The notes beneath the pieces were generated by a model, which did no database searches, was not told the DNA's origin, and saw only the letters and a list, made by a program, of their open reading frames with translations. From NCBI RefSeq assembly GCF_000814845.2, contig NZ_CP010431.2:3906001-3970000 (forward strand): 64,000 nucleotides of DNA. The letters are read 5' to 3'. This document shows, piece after piece, positions 1-7,610 of this stretch (positions are counted from its first letter, which is position 1; every line of letters begins with the position of its first letter). The translations under genes and the position numbers were made by a program. This DNA is from Pandoraea sputorum (GTDB taxonomy: Bacteria; Pseudomonadota; Gammaproteobacteria; Burkholderiales; Burkholderiaceae).

Positions 1-1
1 G

Positions 2-277
2 GGCGACACGTTCACCTACCGCGAACTGGCGAGCACGCTGACGACCGAACTCGGACGTCCGTTCTCGGTGGAGTGCTGGGAAGTGCCGCAATTGAAGGCC
101 GACGCCACAGCGCACCCGGAGGACACGATGCGCAAATACCGCCTGTCGTTTGCACGTAAGGACGGCGTGGCGTGGCCGAAAGACGAGACGTTCAACGCGA
201 AGGCAGGAATTCCTGTCACCGGCCTCGCGGCGTGGCTGAGCGAGTGGCACGCACACGGGTTCGATAAAGTCCGATGA
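2..277 (+). CDS. NmrA-like NAD(P)-dependent reductase, C-terminal part (5' truncated by window edge)
   Basis: Only the last 91 codons are present; the reading frame is open from base 2 and ends with TGA. The residues resemble the C-terminal part of NmrA/isoflavone-reductase-type proteins of the SDR superfamily: a YREL segment followed by a short strand-rich stretch and a final helix, LAAWLSEW. The Rossmann fold and any catalytic residues lie outside the window, so substrate and activity cannot be judged. A strong hairpin follows at 287-325, but its T tract points the other way. The family assignment is tentative. Confidence 0.5.
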   Translation, partial: GDTFTYRELASTLTTELGRPFSVECWEVPQLKADATAHPEDTMRKYRLSFARKDGVAWPKDETFNAKAGIPVTGLAAWLSEWHAHGFDKVR

Positions 278-286
278 CACGAAAAA

Positions 287-325
287 GGCGCCGCATGTCC
301 GGGAATGATCCCGGCAGGCGGCGCC
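287..325 (-). terminator. Intrinsic terminator of the symporter operon
   Basis: Arms GGCGCCGC (287-294) and GCGGCGCC (318-325) pair perfectly and enclose a second small palindrome around 299-314. The A5 run at 282-286 becomes a U tract when read on the minus strand, so it terminates the leftward symporter genes. Rightward there is only a weak T-rich flank, so any effect on the NmrA-like gene would be modest. Confidence 0.75.
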
Positions 326-389
326 CTTATGCGGCGCACTCATGCGACGCACTATGCCACGCGCACTGCGCGTGGCAACCGCTCAGCGA

Positions 390-1886
390 TTACGTCGCAC
401 TACGCAGCGCCGGGCGCGACCCCTTGCCCAGCACCAGATTGGCGACCACCGCCACGACGACGTTCAGCGCCAGCGCGATCAGGCCAGTGTACATCGCGTA
501 CTGGTCACCGCCCACCGTGAACGAGTGCACCGGTTTGATGCCGTCGGCGAACGCCATCCAGCTTCCACACACGATCCCGACGGCCCAGCCGCACAGCAAC
601 GCACGCGCGCCGAACCAGCCTACGAACAGGCCGAACACGAGCGCCGGGAACGTTTGCAGAATCCACACGCCCCCCAGCAATTGCAGGTCGAGTGCGAACT
701 TCGTCGGCAGGAACAGGATGAACACCAGCGCACCCAGCTTCACGACCAGCGACACCACCTTGGCCACCTTCGCTTCACCCTCGTTCGAAATCCCCGGGTT
801 GACGTACGGCTTCCAGAAGTTGCGCGTGAACAGGTTCGATGCGCCAATCGACATCACGGCTGCGGGCACCAATGCACCAATGGCAATCGCGGCGAACGCA
901 AAGCCTGCGAACCAGCTCGGGAACAAACCGTTGAACAACGCCGGTACGACGTCGTTGTTGGTCTGCACCTTCACACCGGCGGCGTAAGCCATGAAGCCAA
1001 GCAGCGCGATCAGGCCAAGCAAAACGGTGTAGGCGGGCAGGAAGACAGCGTTCTTGCGAATCGTGTTCGCATCCTTCGCGGCGAAAATGCCCGTGAGGGT
1101 ATGCGGGTACATGAAAGCAGCCATCGCCGAGCCAAGCGCCAGCGTGGCGAACGGCAGGAACTGCGATGGCTTGAGCGTCAGGCCGGTCGCCCCGCCCTTG
1201 TTCGCGAACACCTCGCGCGCCGAGTCGAACACGACACCGTAGCCGCCGAGCTTCGCGGGCACGACGACCACCGCCACCAGCACCACGATGTAGATCATCA
1301 GGTCCTTGACGAAGGCGATCAGCGCCGGTGCGCGCAACCCTGCCGAGTATGTGTACAACGCAAGAATCACGAACGCGGCGAGCAGCGGCAGCTCACCCGT
1401 CAGTCCCAGCGCCTTGATCACGACTTCCATACCGATCAGTTGCAGCGCGATGTAGGGCATCGTCGCCACCACGCCGGTAAGCGCGATCGCAAACTCCAGC
1501 GGACGCGACTGATAGCGACCGTAGACCACGTCGGCCGCCGTCACGTGACCGGCCTTGTGCGCGGCATGCCACAGCTTGGGCATGATCAGGAAAACGATCG
1601 GGTAGACGAGAATCGTGTACGGCAGTGCAAAGAAGCCGTACGCGCCGACGGCATAGACCAGCGCCGGGACGGCGATCACGGTATAAGCGGTGTAAAAATC
1701 GCCGCCCACGAGGAACCACGTAATCCACGCGCCAAAGTTACGGCCACCGAGGCCCCACTCGTCCAGATGCGCGCCTTTGTTGGACGGTCCCGCCATCCAG
1801 CGCGACGCCCAGAACCCCATGACGGTGACGAGGATGAAGAAAAATACGAAGACCGCTAGCGCAGTCCAGTTGATACCGGCATCCAT
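390..1886 (-). CDS. Sodium:solute symporter family permease (SSS, MctP/DUF3311-linked type)
   Basis: A 498-residue inner-membrane protein with about 13 predicted hydrophobic segments. It opens with one membrane segment followed by the LGGRNFGAW and FLVGGDFYTAYT stretches typical of SSS-family symporters, which couple Na+ or H+ to uptake of small organic anions or amino acids. The start abuts the stop of the upstream DUF3311 gene with no gap. This small-protein/symporter pair is a recurrent two-gene arrangement in beta-proteobacteria, often assigned to monocarboxylate or amino acid uptake. The substrate cannot be read from sequence. A terminator at 287-325 closes the operon. Confidence 0.85.
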   Translation of the reverse strand: MDAGINWTALAVFVFFFILVTVMGFWASRWMAGPSNKGAHLDEWGLGGRNFGAWITWFLVGGDFYTAYTVIAVPALVYAVGAYGFFALPYTILVYPIVFLIMPKLWHAAHKAGHVTAADVVYGRYQSRPLEFAIALTGVVATMPYIALQLIGMEVVIKALGLTGELPLLAAFVILALYTYSAGLRAPALIAFVKDLMIYIVVLVAVVVVPAKLGGYGVVFDSAREVFANKGGATGLTLKPSQFLPFATLALGSAMAAFMYPHTLTGIFAAKDANTIRKNAVFLPAYTVLLGLIALLGFMAYAAGVKVQTNNDVVPALFNGLFPSWFAGFAFAAIAIGALVPAAVMSIGASNLFTRNFWKPYVNPGISNEGEAKVAKVVSLVVKLGALVFILFLPTKFALDLQLLGGVWILQTFPALVFGLFVGWFGARALLCGWAVGIVCGSWMAFADGIKPVHSFTVGGDQYAMYTGLIALALNVVVAVVANLVLGKGSRPALRSAT

Positions 1887-2066
1887 TTATTCTTCCCCTT
1901 TCTTCAGACCATCGCGAAACACGATCCAGATCAGCAGCGAGGTCAGCGGCACCCAGGCAAACTGGTACCAGTAAAAGAAAGGGAATCCCCAAAGGGCCGG
2001 CAATTCTTTGTTGTAGAAAGGCACCCACAACAAGCCGATAAACGGCAGCAATAGCAATAACCGCAT
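1887..2066 (-). CDS. DUF3311 small membrane protein, symporter partner
   Basis: A 59-residue protein with two hydrophobic segments (about residues 2-18 and 28-48) and a charged C-terminus ending KKGEE. The start was placed at the ATG opening MRLLLLLP, because GAGGAGA lies about 8 nt upstream; the frame stays open further but with less family-like sequence. DUF3311 proteins are usually encoded directly before SSS symporters and are thought to act as accessory subunits. Here stop and start codons of the pair are adjacent, indicating translational coupling. Confidence 0.8.
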   Translation of the reverse strand: MRLLLLLPFIGLLWVPFYNKELPALWGFPFFYWYQFAWVPLTSLLIWIVFRDGLKKGEE

Positions 2067-2259
2067 CTCAGCAGTCTCCTCTTGTTCTAGTTCGATCAAA
2101 GCGCATGTAAATCACGCTTAAATGCACTCTAGCCGATGGAATGTGCTTTTGCCGATGCGCCGCAAAGCCCCATGAACAGTGGGGTTTCAGGGTAAGCAGA
2201 AGACGTTGCGCGTGACGAAACATTTAAGCCCGATGCGCAAGTTCAACGTTCGTTTTGTT

Positions 2260-2295
2260 CGGTGAAATCGACGTGCTTTAACGTCGATTTCACCG
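2260..2295. promoter_or_regulatory. Long perfect inverted repeat in the 590-bp divergent intergenic region
   Basis: The stretch 2067-2656 separates the leftward symporter operon from the rightward racemase gene and holds no convincing gene. It contains a 15-bp perfect inverted repeat (2260-2274 and 2281-2295) around the 6-nt loop GCTTTA. A second pair of arms, TTCAACGT (2242-2249) and ACGTTGAA (2302-2309), flanks it. There is no T tract, so an operator or RNA structure is likelier than a terminator. A smaller palindrome, CTACGT...ACGTAG, lies at 2428-2445. Confidence 0.55.
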
Positions 2296-2656
2296 GGACT
2301 TACGTTGAAATATCAGGCATGGATAATGCCCGAAACGATAAGTACAACGCCCCTGCATTGTGGATAAAAATACGCAGGCTCGTTGAATTCTCCGCATTAA
2401 AAAATCTTGACTTCGGGTGATTATCGTCTACGTGATCCTACGTAGTGGGCCTGCACATGCGTAACCAATACCGCACGTCGCCGCGAATCATGCCGTCGTG
2501 TCGCGCATGACTTACTCGCACAGCGTGACCTCGTTCGCTGCATCGACGGTCGCCGGGTAGTATTAGAGGAATTTGGTCGCGATCGCCGCATCACAGGTCA
2601 CTGCCAGGTCGTCGCCAATGCGGCGGCAAGTCTTCTTCACCGAACAAGGAATATTC

Positions 2657-3358
2657 ATGCGCACTATCGGCCTGATCGGCGGCATGAGCTGGCAATCCAG
2701 CGTGGAGTACTACCGCATCGTCAACGAGGCGGTGCAGGCGAAACTCGGCCCGCTGCGCTCAGCGCAGACACTGATGTTCAGCGTGGATTTCGGCCCGATC
2801 GAGCGTGCCCAGCATGAAGGACGCTGGGATGACGCCGGTGTGATGTTGCGCGAGGCGGCGAAGCGTCTGGAAGCGGGCGGTGCGGACTGTGTGGTGTTGT
2901 GCACGAATACGATGCACAAGCTCGCGAACTACATCGAAGACGCCGTCTCGATCCCGCTCATCCACGTGGCAGATCCGGTCGGACATGCCGCAAAGGCACG
3001 CGAGATTACCTGCGTCGGCCTGTTAGGGACGGCGTTCACGATGGAGCAGGATTTCATCAAATCACGACTGCATCAGAAGTTCGGACTCGACGTGCTCGTG
3101 CCGGACAGCGACGACCGCGCCGCCGTGCATCGTGTGATTTACGACGAGCTTTGTGTCGGCGTCGTCAGCGACGCGTCGCGCGCCGTCTACCTGGATGTGA
3201 TGCAACGGCTCGCCGCACGCGGCGCACAAGCCATCGTCCTCGGCTGCACCGAGATTTCGCTTCTGGTGAAGCCGGAACACACCGACCTGCTGCTGTTCGA
3301 CACCACCGAATTGCACGCGATGGCAGCGGTCGACTTCGCGCTCGACGGCGTCGTCTGA
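2657..3358 (+). CDS. Aspartate/glutamate racemase-family protein
   Basis: A 233-residue cytosolic enzyme. The N-terminus reads MRTIGLIGGMSW, typical of the family. The two catalytic cysteines of PLP-independent amino acid racemases are both present: Cys82 in LCTNTMHK and Cys197 in LGCTEI. An upstream in-frame extension to 2573 was rejected, because AAGGA sits 6 nt before the ATG at 2657 and the extension is not family-like. Known members interconvert L and D forms of Asp, Glu or broader amino acids. It lies some 4 kb from the proposed D-peptide locus, so a link is possible but unproven. Confidence 0.85.
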   Translation: MRTIGLIGGMSWQSSVEYYRIVNEAVQAKLGPLRSAQTLMFSVDFGPIERAQHEGRWDDAGVMLREAAKRLEAGGADCVVLCTNTMHKLANYIEDAVSIPLIHVADPVGHAAKAREITCVGLLGTAFTMEQDFIKSRLHQKFGLDVLVPDSDDRAAVHRVIYDELCVGVVSDASRAVYLDVMQRLAARGAQAIVLGCTEISLLVKPEHTDLLLFDTTELHAMAAVDFALDGVV

Positions 3359-3370
3359 TACTGCATCGAA

Positions 3371-3413
3371 GCGGGAGGGGTAAGAGCGTCGAATCATCTC
3401 GACGCCCTCCCGC
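3371..3413. terminator. Bidirectional hairpin between convergent genes
   Basis: GCGGGAGGG (3371-3379) pairs with CCCTCCCGC (3405-3413), and an inner GCGTCGA/TCGACGC pair (3386-3392/3399-3405) extends the structure. It sits between the convergent stop codons of the racemase and the membrane-protein gene. There is no long T run, so strength is uncertain. Confidence 0.6.
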
Positions 3414-3421
3414 ACATTCGC

Positions 3422-3928
3422 TCACACCGTCTTTTGCGCGCGGCTACGTTGCGAACGAAGCCACAGGAATTGCACGATCGAGCCGAGTACGAAGATGCCC
3501 AACCACGTGCCGAGCGCGCCGCGCACGAGCGGCGACTCCGGACCGCTCGCGAGCGGATGGCTCGCAGGCAAGCGCGTCAGCGTCTCGTTGATCCCCGGTA
3601 CTAGCAGCAGAAAGAAGCTGAATCCGAAAGCGAACTGGGAGAGGTACGGGCGCACACGTCCCAGAAAATCGATCTTCGGGATCAGCAAGCCACCCAGCGT
3701 GGCGAGCAACGCCAGAATGCCAAGCGCATGACCAACGTTGAACCCGCCGGTACTCGACAGCCCGAACGACGTGAGCACCGAAACCAACATTCCGACCAGA
3801 TAGAGTCGGCCGGAACGACTGCCTGGATCGATCTTTCGATAGCGGACGAAGCTGGCGATACCCGCCGCGAACGTCACAACACTGATGGCGGTATGCACCG
3901 CGCCCAAGGTGGAAATAGGATGAGGCAT
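3422..3928 (-). CDS. Small integral membrane protein of unknown function, TetR-linked
   Basis: A 168-residue protein with four or five hydrophobic segments (approximately residues 8-28, 42-60, 65-85, 95-113 and 136-156) and short polar loops; the C-terminus is basic (RSQRSRAQ). It loosely resembles DUF2306-type four-helix membrane proteins, but I do not recognise it firmly. AAGGAG precedes the ATG. Twenty bases upstream of the start is the 15-bp motif that also precedes the neighbouring tetR gene, so this is probably the regulator's target, perhaps handling a toxic or hydrophobic compound. Confidence 0.7.
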   Translation of the reverse strand: MPHPISTLGAVHTAISVVTFAAGIASFVRYRKIDPGSRSGRLYLVGMLVSVLTSFGLSSTGGFNVGHALGILALLATLGGLLIPKIDFLGRVRPYLSQFAFGFSFFLLLVPGINETLTRLPASHPLASGPESPLVRGALGTWLGIFVLGSIVQFLWLRSQRSRAQKTV

Positions 3929-3948
3929 GGAGGGGACTCCTTCGACCG

Positions 3949-3963
3949 ACTAGTTGGTTGGTT
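3949..3963. promoter_or_regulatory. Putative TetR operator, copy 1
   Basis: ACTAGTTGGTTGGTT lies 20 bp before the membrane-protein start. The identical 15-mer occurs at 4744-4758 before tetR in the same orientation relative to its gene. Two exact copies flanking a regulator gene are best explained as its binding sites. Confidence 0.65.
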
Positions 3964-4058
3964 TCATACTTCAAAAAGTGGGCGCAATTGCGCCCTTTCG
4001 TGCCTGCTCGTCCGAACGACGATCAGTGCGTCGACGTCAGTGCATCGACGTCATTTCC

Positions 4059-4652
4059 TCAGACGCCTTTCGCGTCATTCAAACGGCTGATCGCCACTTG
4101 CGAAATCGCCTGAAACGAATCCGCGTTGCCCAATGCCCGTGCCGTCAGCATGGCGCCGTGCACCGTAGACATGAACGCCTGCGCCTCGACCAGCGCGCTG
4201 CCGTTCAACCGGAACTGCCCCTGCGCCACACCGACTTCGAGCACCGATGCGAGCCATGCCGTCAGATCGTCGAAATAGCGACGCACCTCGTCGGCAATTT
4301 CCGCCGGGATCATCGGTAATTCAGCCGCCAGCATGGCGCAGATGCACATAGGCATCGAGCCGTCGCGAATGCACTCCGCCCAGTAATTCGTGTAGGCGGT
4401 GAGGCGTGCCGTCGGATCGGCCACGTGGCGATCAAGCGCCGCCAGCCCGTCGCGCGCCTGCTCGCGATGCCGCTTGACCACCGTCAGCACCAGATCCGCT
4501 TTGCTCGGAAAGTGATGATGAATGCTGGCCTTGCCAATGTTCACCCGCTCGGACAGATCGGCGTAGCTGAACCCGTGATAACCGCCCGCCGCCAGTAGTT
4601 GCTTCGTGTGATCTGCGATTTCGGTCGCTCGGGGAGACAGCTCGACGCTCAT
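4059..4652 (-). CDS. TetR-family transcriptional repressor
   Basis: A 197-residue regulator. The N-terminal helix-turn-helix includes GFSYADLSERVNIGKASIHHHF, with the HHHFPSKADL continuation typical of TetR proteins. The C-terminal ligand domain contains a cysteine pair, MCICAM. The start was taken at the ATG opening MSVELSPRA (AAGG upstream); the frame is open further but is not family-like. It is transcribed in the same direction as the downstream membrane-protein gene, and both promoters carry the ACTAGTTGGTTGGTT motif, implying autoregulation plus control of the neighbour. The inducer is unknown. Confidence 0.85.
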   Translation of the reverse strand: MSVELSPRATEIADHTKQLLAAGGYHGFSYADLSERVNIGKASIHHHFPSKADLVLTVVKRHREQARDGLAALDRHVADPTARLTAYTNYWAECIRDGSMPMCICAMLAAELPMIPAEIADEVRRYFDDLTAWLASVLEVGVAQGQFRLNGSALVEAQAFMSTVHGAMLTARALGNADSFQAISQVAISRLNDAKGV

Positions 4653-4743
4653 AGTCCTTAACTCGATTAGACGAAATGGCGCGTGAAGCCCGACCTCACG
4701 CGCGGGTTCGACGCCGATGACAGCGTCCAATGTCAGCCAATCT

Positions 4744-4758
4744 ACTAGTTGGTTGGTT
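4744..4758. promoter_or_regulatory. Putative TetR operator, copy 2
   Basis: Exact second copy of ACTAGTTGGTTGGTT, about 92 bp upstream of the tetR start codon and between tetR and the lysR stop. Same orientation relative to the downstream gene as copy 1. Confidence 0.65.
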
Positions 4759-4795
4759 GCGCGTCAAGTGCCCTTCGGCGATGAACCTCAATACC

Positions 4796-5608
4796 TTAGG
4801 CCAACGCCGACACCGCCGACGCATTGGCCCGCAATTGCTCGACCAGCATCGCCAGAACGGGTTTGTCCAACGCCTGCACGGCGTAGCAAAGGCCCACGCG
4901 GCGCGACATTTCAAATCCGTCGATTGACCGAACGGCAATCCCGGCACCGCCCCGCGCCAACGACTCCGGCGCGACGCAGGCCCCCAACCCGGCCGCCACC
5001 AGACTCAGCGCCAGCCCAAGCGTTTCCGCATGCGCGGCCGGTGTGCCCGCCGCCGCGCCGTAGTAGGGCAGCAAGCGCTGGTGTGTCGGATGCGTCGGGC
5101 AGACGATCCACTGCAGAGCATCGGCATCGCGCCCCTCGGGAATCGCCAGCACGTAAGGCTCGACGAAGAGCGGCAAGAACAGTTCATCCTCACAGCGCGC
5201 GTCCTCGGTGGACAGGCGCGCATCGCCCTTGCAGCCGTCGAGCAGACTTACGAACAGCGCGGGCACCGCTTGCTGCGCCAGACCAAGAAATCGTGCGACA
5301 TCCTGCGCAGCAATATCAGCCTCAATTCCGATATCGATACCCGAAACATGCCCACTTTGACGGAATTGTCTCGTCATGGATTCGGTCTGAGACAGAATCC
5401 GACGCGCTTGCGGATACAGTATGCGAGCGGCTTCGGTCACGGCGACGCCGCGCGCTTCGCGTAGAAAGAGTTGCGTGCCCAGCAAGTCCTCAAGACTCTT
5501 GATCGTGCCGGACAACGCGGGCTGACTAAGATGAAGACGGCGCGCGGCCCCCGTGATGTTGCGCTCTTCAAAGACGGCGATAAACGCCTTTAGCTGACGA
5601 CCATCCAT
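4796..5608 (-). CDS. LysR-family transcriptional regulator
   Basis: A 270-residue protein. It begins MDGRQLKAFIAVFEE and carries the winged helix-turn-helix with LSQPALSGTIKSLEDLLG, the standard LysR signature; the remainder is the effector-binding domain. GGAG lies upstream of the chosen ATG, and an upstream in-frame start at 5659 would add a non-family extension. It is divergently transcribed from the SDR gene at 5721, the classic arrangement in which a LysR protein controls its neighbour. The 112-bp shared region should hold the binding site. Confidence 0.88.
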   Translation of the reverse strand: MDGRQLKAFIAVFEERNITGAARRLHLSQPALSGTIKSLEDLLGTQLFLREARGVAVTEAARILYPQARRILSQTESMTRQFRQSGHVSGIDIGIEADIAAQDVARFLGLAQQAVPALFVSLLDGCKGDARLSTEDARCEDELFLPLFVEPYVLAIPEGRDADALQWIVCPTHPTHQRLLPYYGAAAGTPAAHAETLGLALSLVAAGLGACVAPESLARGGAGIAVRSIDGFEMSRRVGLCYAVQALDKPVLAMLVEQLRANASAVSALA

Positions 5609-5720
5609 AAGTTTCTCCGATTCCTGCGAAAAGAATAATGCATTTTTCGCCGTCGGCATTTGTGTCTAGACTTTGATTCAACGCTTACACATAAATCGCA
5701 CCGATACCCGGAGGTCTCTC

Positions 5721-6455
5721 ATGAGTGCATCGCAAAAGCCCCTCGTCGTCATCACCGGTGGTAGTTCCGGCATTGGCGTCGCGACCGCCCGCCTCTTCTC
5801 GTCGCACGGCCATGCGCTGCTGTTGCTCGCGCGCCGACTGGACAAAATGCAGTCGCTGGATCTGCCGAACACGCTCGCACGATCGGTCGACGTCACCGAC
5901 AGAAACGCGCTCGACGCTGCCGTGCGCGAAGCCGAAGAGCGTTTCGGTCCGGCGGACGCCATCGTCAACAACGCCGGTGTGATGCTGCTGGGTGACGTGA
6001 CGCGTCAGGATCCGCAGGAATGGGACGGCATGATCGACGTGAACGTCAAAGGGGTGCTCAACGGCGTGCATGCCGTCGCTTCGGGCATGGTCGCGCGCAA
6101 GCACGGCACTATCATCAACATCAGCTCGGTGGCGGGTCGCAAGACGTTCCCCAATCACGTCGCGTACGTCGGCACGAAGTTCGCCGTGCATGGACTGTCG
6201 GAGAACCTGCGCGAGGAGTTGTCGGCACATAACGTGCGTGTCGTGACCATCGCCCCGGGGGCGGTGGACACCGACCTGCTCAGCCACACCACCGACGACG
6301 CCATCAAGACAGGCTACGAAGCGTGGAAAGCGGACATGGGCGGTAAGGTGCTGTCGGCGGAAGATGTGGCCAACGCCATCTACTTCGCATACTCGCAGCC
6401 GGACGGGGTGTGCATTCGGGAGATCGTGCTGGCAGCGACGCGTCAGCAGGCGTGA
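5721..6455 (+). CDS. SDR-family NAD(P)-dependent oxidoreductase
   Basis: A 244-residue short-chain dehydrogenase. Cofactor motif TGGSSGIG lies near residues 13-20, NNAGV follows, the catalytic Ser sits in INISSVAG, and Tyr/Lys form YVGTK; the later APGAVDT is also standard. GGAGG precedes the ATG at 5721. It resembles broad-specificity alcohol/ketone reductases of the YdfG type. It is divergent from a LysR gene that probably controls it. The substrate is not evident. Confidence 0.88.
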   Translation: MSASQKPLVVITGGSSGIGVATARLFSSHGHALLLLARRLDKMQSLDLPNTLARSVDVTDRNALDAAVREAEERFGPADAIVNNAGVMLLGDVTRQDPQEWDGMIDVNVKGVLNGVHAVASGMVARKHGTIINISSVAGRKTFPNHVAYVGTKFAVHGLSENLREELSAHNVRVVTIAPGAVDTDLLSHTTDDAIKTGYEAWKADMGGKVLSAEDVANAIYFAYSQPDGVCIREIVLAATRQQA

Positions 6456-6558
6456 TGGCACTCAGGCCACGTATCGCGTTGCCAAGCCATGCGATGCGCG
6501 GCCGATGTCCGACTCACGTGCCGTGCACCAACCGCTCGAAGATGCTTCCACGGGCGGG

Positions 6559-6594
6559 TCGGACTAACGCTCCGACTAACGCCCCGACTAACTC
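6559..6594. repeat. Three tandem 12-bp repeats at the end of the response regulator gene
   Basis: Units TCGGACTAACGC, TCCGACTAACGC and CCCGACTAACTC run head to tail. The last unit contains the stop codon of the leftward regulator gene. Probably replication slippage; no function is evident. Confidence 0.7.
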
Positions 6595-7301
6595 TCCGCT
6601 TGTGCGCGCACGTCGAGCATGTAGCCTTCGCCGCGAATCGTGCGCAGCAAGCGCGGCTCCTTGATGTCTTCGCGCAGTTTGTGCCGCAGCCTCGATATCT
6701 GGACGTCGATGCTGCGGTCGAACGCATCGATGGACTTCCCCCGCGCCGTATCCATCAGGTACTCGCGACTGAGCACGCGCCCCGGTGCGGAAAGAAACGC
6801 ATTGAGCAGCCGGAACTCCGCATTGGACAGCGGGATGACCGTGTTATCCGGGGCAATGAGATGTCGGCCGATCAGGCTCAGACGCCATCCCGCAAATTTC
6901 CGCTCGTCTTTCTGCTCGGTCGCCGATCTCGCCTGCGCTTTCGTGCGACGCAAAATCGTCTGGATTCGCGCCACCAGTTCGCGCGGCTCGAACGGCTTCA
7001 CGACATAGTCGTCTGCGCCAAGCTCAAGCCCCACGATCCGGTCGGTCATCTCGCCGCGCGCCGTGAGCATGATGATCGGGATGTCCGACGTCGTGCGCAA
7101 CTCCCGGCAAAGCGTCAGGCCATCGCTGTCCGGCAACATCAGGTCGAGCACGACGATGTCGATGTCGCTGTGCGCCAGCACCCGGTGCATCTCCTCGCCG
7201 TTGGCCGCCTGCATGCAGGTCATGCCGAAGTCGGCAAGGCAATCGCAAAGCAGACTGCGGATCTGCGCATCGTCGTCGACGACAAGTACATGCGTTGCCA
7301 T
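6588..7301 (-). CDS. OmpR-family response regulator
   Basis: A 237-residue two-domain regulator. In the receiver domain the acidic cluster is DDD (residues 9-11), the phospho-acceptor is Asp53 in VVLDLMLP, and the conserved Thr and Lys lie in MLTARG and VVKPF (Lys102). The C-terminal winged helix carries LSNAEFRLL and ends with an IRGEGYML wing. AAGGAAAA precedes the ATG. No kinase is adjacent; the nearest is at 18558, about 11 kb away across the TonB/peptidase genes. It shares an 18-bp dyad with that kinase, with tonB, with the TonB receptor and with the M81 gene, so it is the likeliest controller of this group. Confidence 0.92.
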   Translation of the reverse strand: MATHVLVVDDDAQIRSLLCDCLADFGMTCMQAANGEEMHRVLAHSDIDIVVLDLMLPDSDGLTLCRELRTTSDIPIIMLTARGEMTDRIVGLELGADDYVVKPFEPRELVARIQTILRRTKAQARSATEQKDERKFAGWRLSLIGRHLIAPDNTVIPLSNAEFRLLNAFLSAPGRVLSREYLMDTARGKSIDAFDRSIDVQISRLRHKLREDIKEPRLLRTIRGEGYMLDVRAQAES

Positions 7302-7419
7302 GATGGTTTTCCTTTTCTAGTCTCCGACACGTCGGGGCGTTCTTCCCCTTCCCTTCCCCACGCCCGGCGTCTCCATGCCCTGATTATCCGCGAGGAACGT
7401 GCTGGCATTCTTGCTGCAT

Positions 7420-7437
7420 TGTTGCAGTCCTGAAACA
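7420..7437. promoter_or_regulatory. Putative operator site upstream of the response regulator
   Basis: TGTTGC-AGTCCT-GAAACA, one of five sites matching TGTWTC-N6-GAWACA, with one mismatch in the left arm. It matches the site before the kinase gene (18505-18522) at 16 of 18 positions. It lies about 118 bp upstream of the regulator's ATG, which fits autoregulation. Confidence 0.55.
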
Positions 7438-7458
7438 TTTGCCGGGTAGGCCCATTGG

Positions 7459-7491
7459 TCGACTGCATGTCGACTGCATGTCGACTGCGCG
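7459..7491. repeat. Three 11-bp direct repeats upstream of tonB
   Basis: TCGACTGCATG occurs twice exactly and a third time as TCGACTGCGCG, in tandem at one helical turn. The repeats lie between the divergent regulator and tonB genes, 23 bp before the tonB operator. OmpR/PhoB-type regulators often bind 11-bp-periodic direct repeats, so a binding function is possible. Confidence 0.5.
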
Positions 7492-7514
7492 TCGTGTTGG
7501 CATCGTCTGCGCTA

Positions 7515-7569
7515 TGTATCAAACCCGATACAAAGTCGAGATGAACCAGAAATACCCACACCGTAACGT
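7515..7569 (+). promoter_or_regulatory. tonB promoter/operator element shared with the TonB-receptor gene
   Basis: The element begins with the dyad TGTATC-AAACCC-GATACA (7515-7532). It continues through the exact 14-mer ATGAACCAGAAATA (7541-7554) to TAACGT (7564-7569). By my count 41 of 55 positions match the minus strand at 18441-18387, upstream of the receptor. ATGAAC and TAACGT are 17 bp apart, so they could be a poor -35 and a -10 of an activator-dependent promoter. Confidence 0.65.
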
Positions 7570-7610
7570 GGCTCCACACAAGACATAAGCAGGCAGGAGA
7601 CACGTAGTCC

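Noticed and set aside
342..1859. Long plus-strand open frame (505 codons) opposite the symporter gene
   Set aside because: Composition is Arg/His/Gln-rich as expected for the antisense of a GC-rich membrane-protein gene; the minus-strand frame is a clear SSS symporter.
4025..4052. 14-bp direct repeat after the tetR gene, considered as an operator or attachment site
   Set aside because: Immediate tandem duplication with one mismatch at a gene end; slippage explains it.
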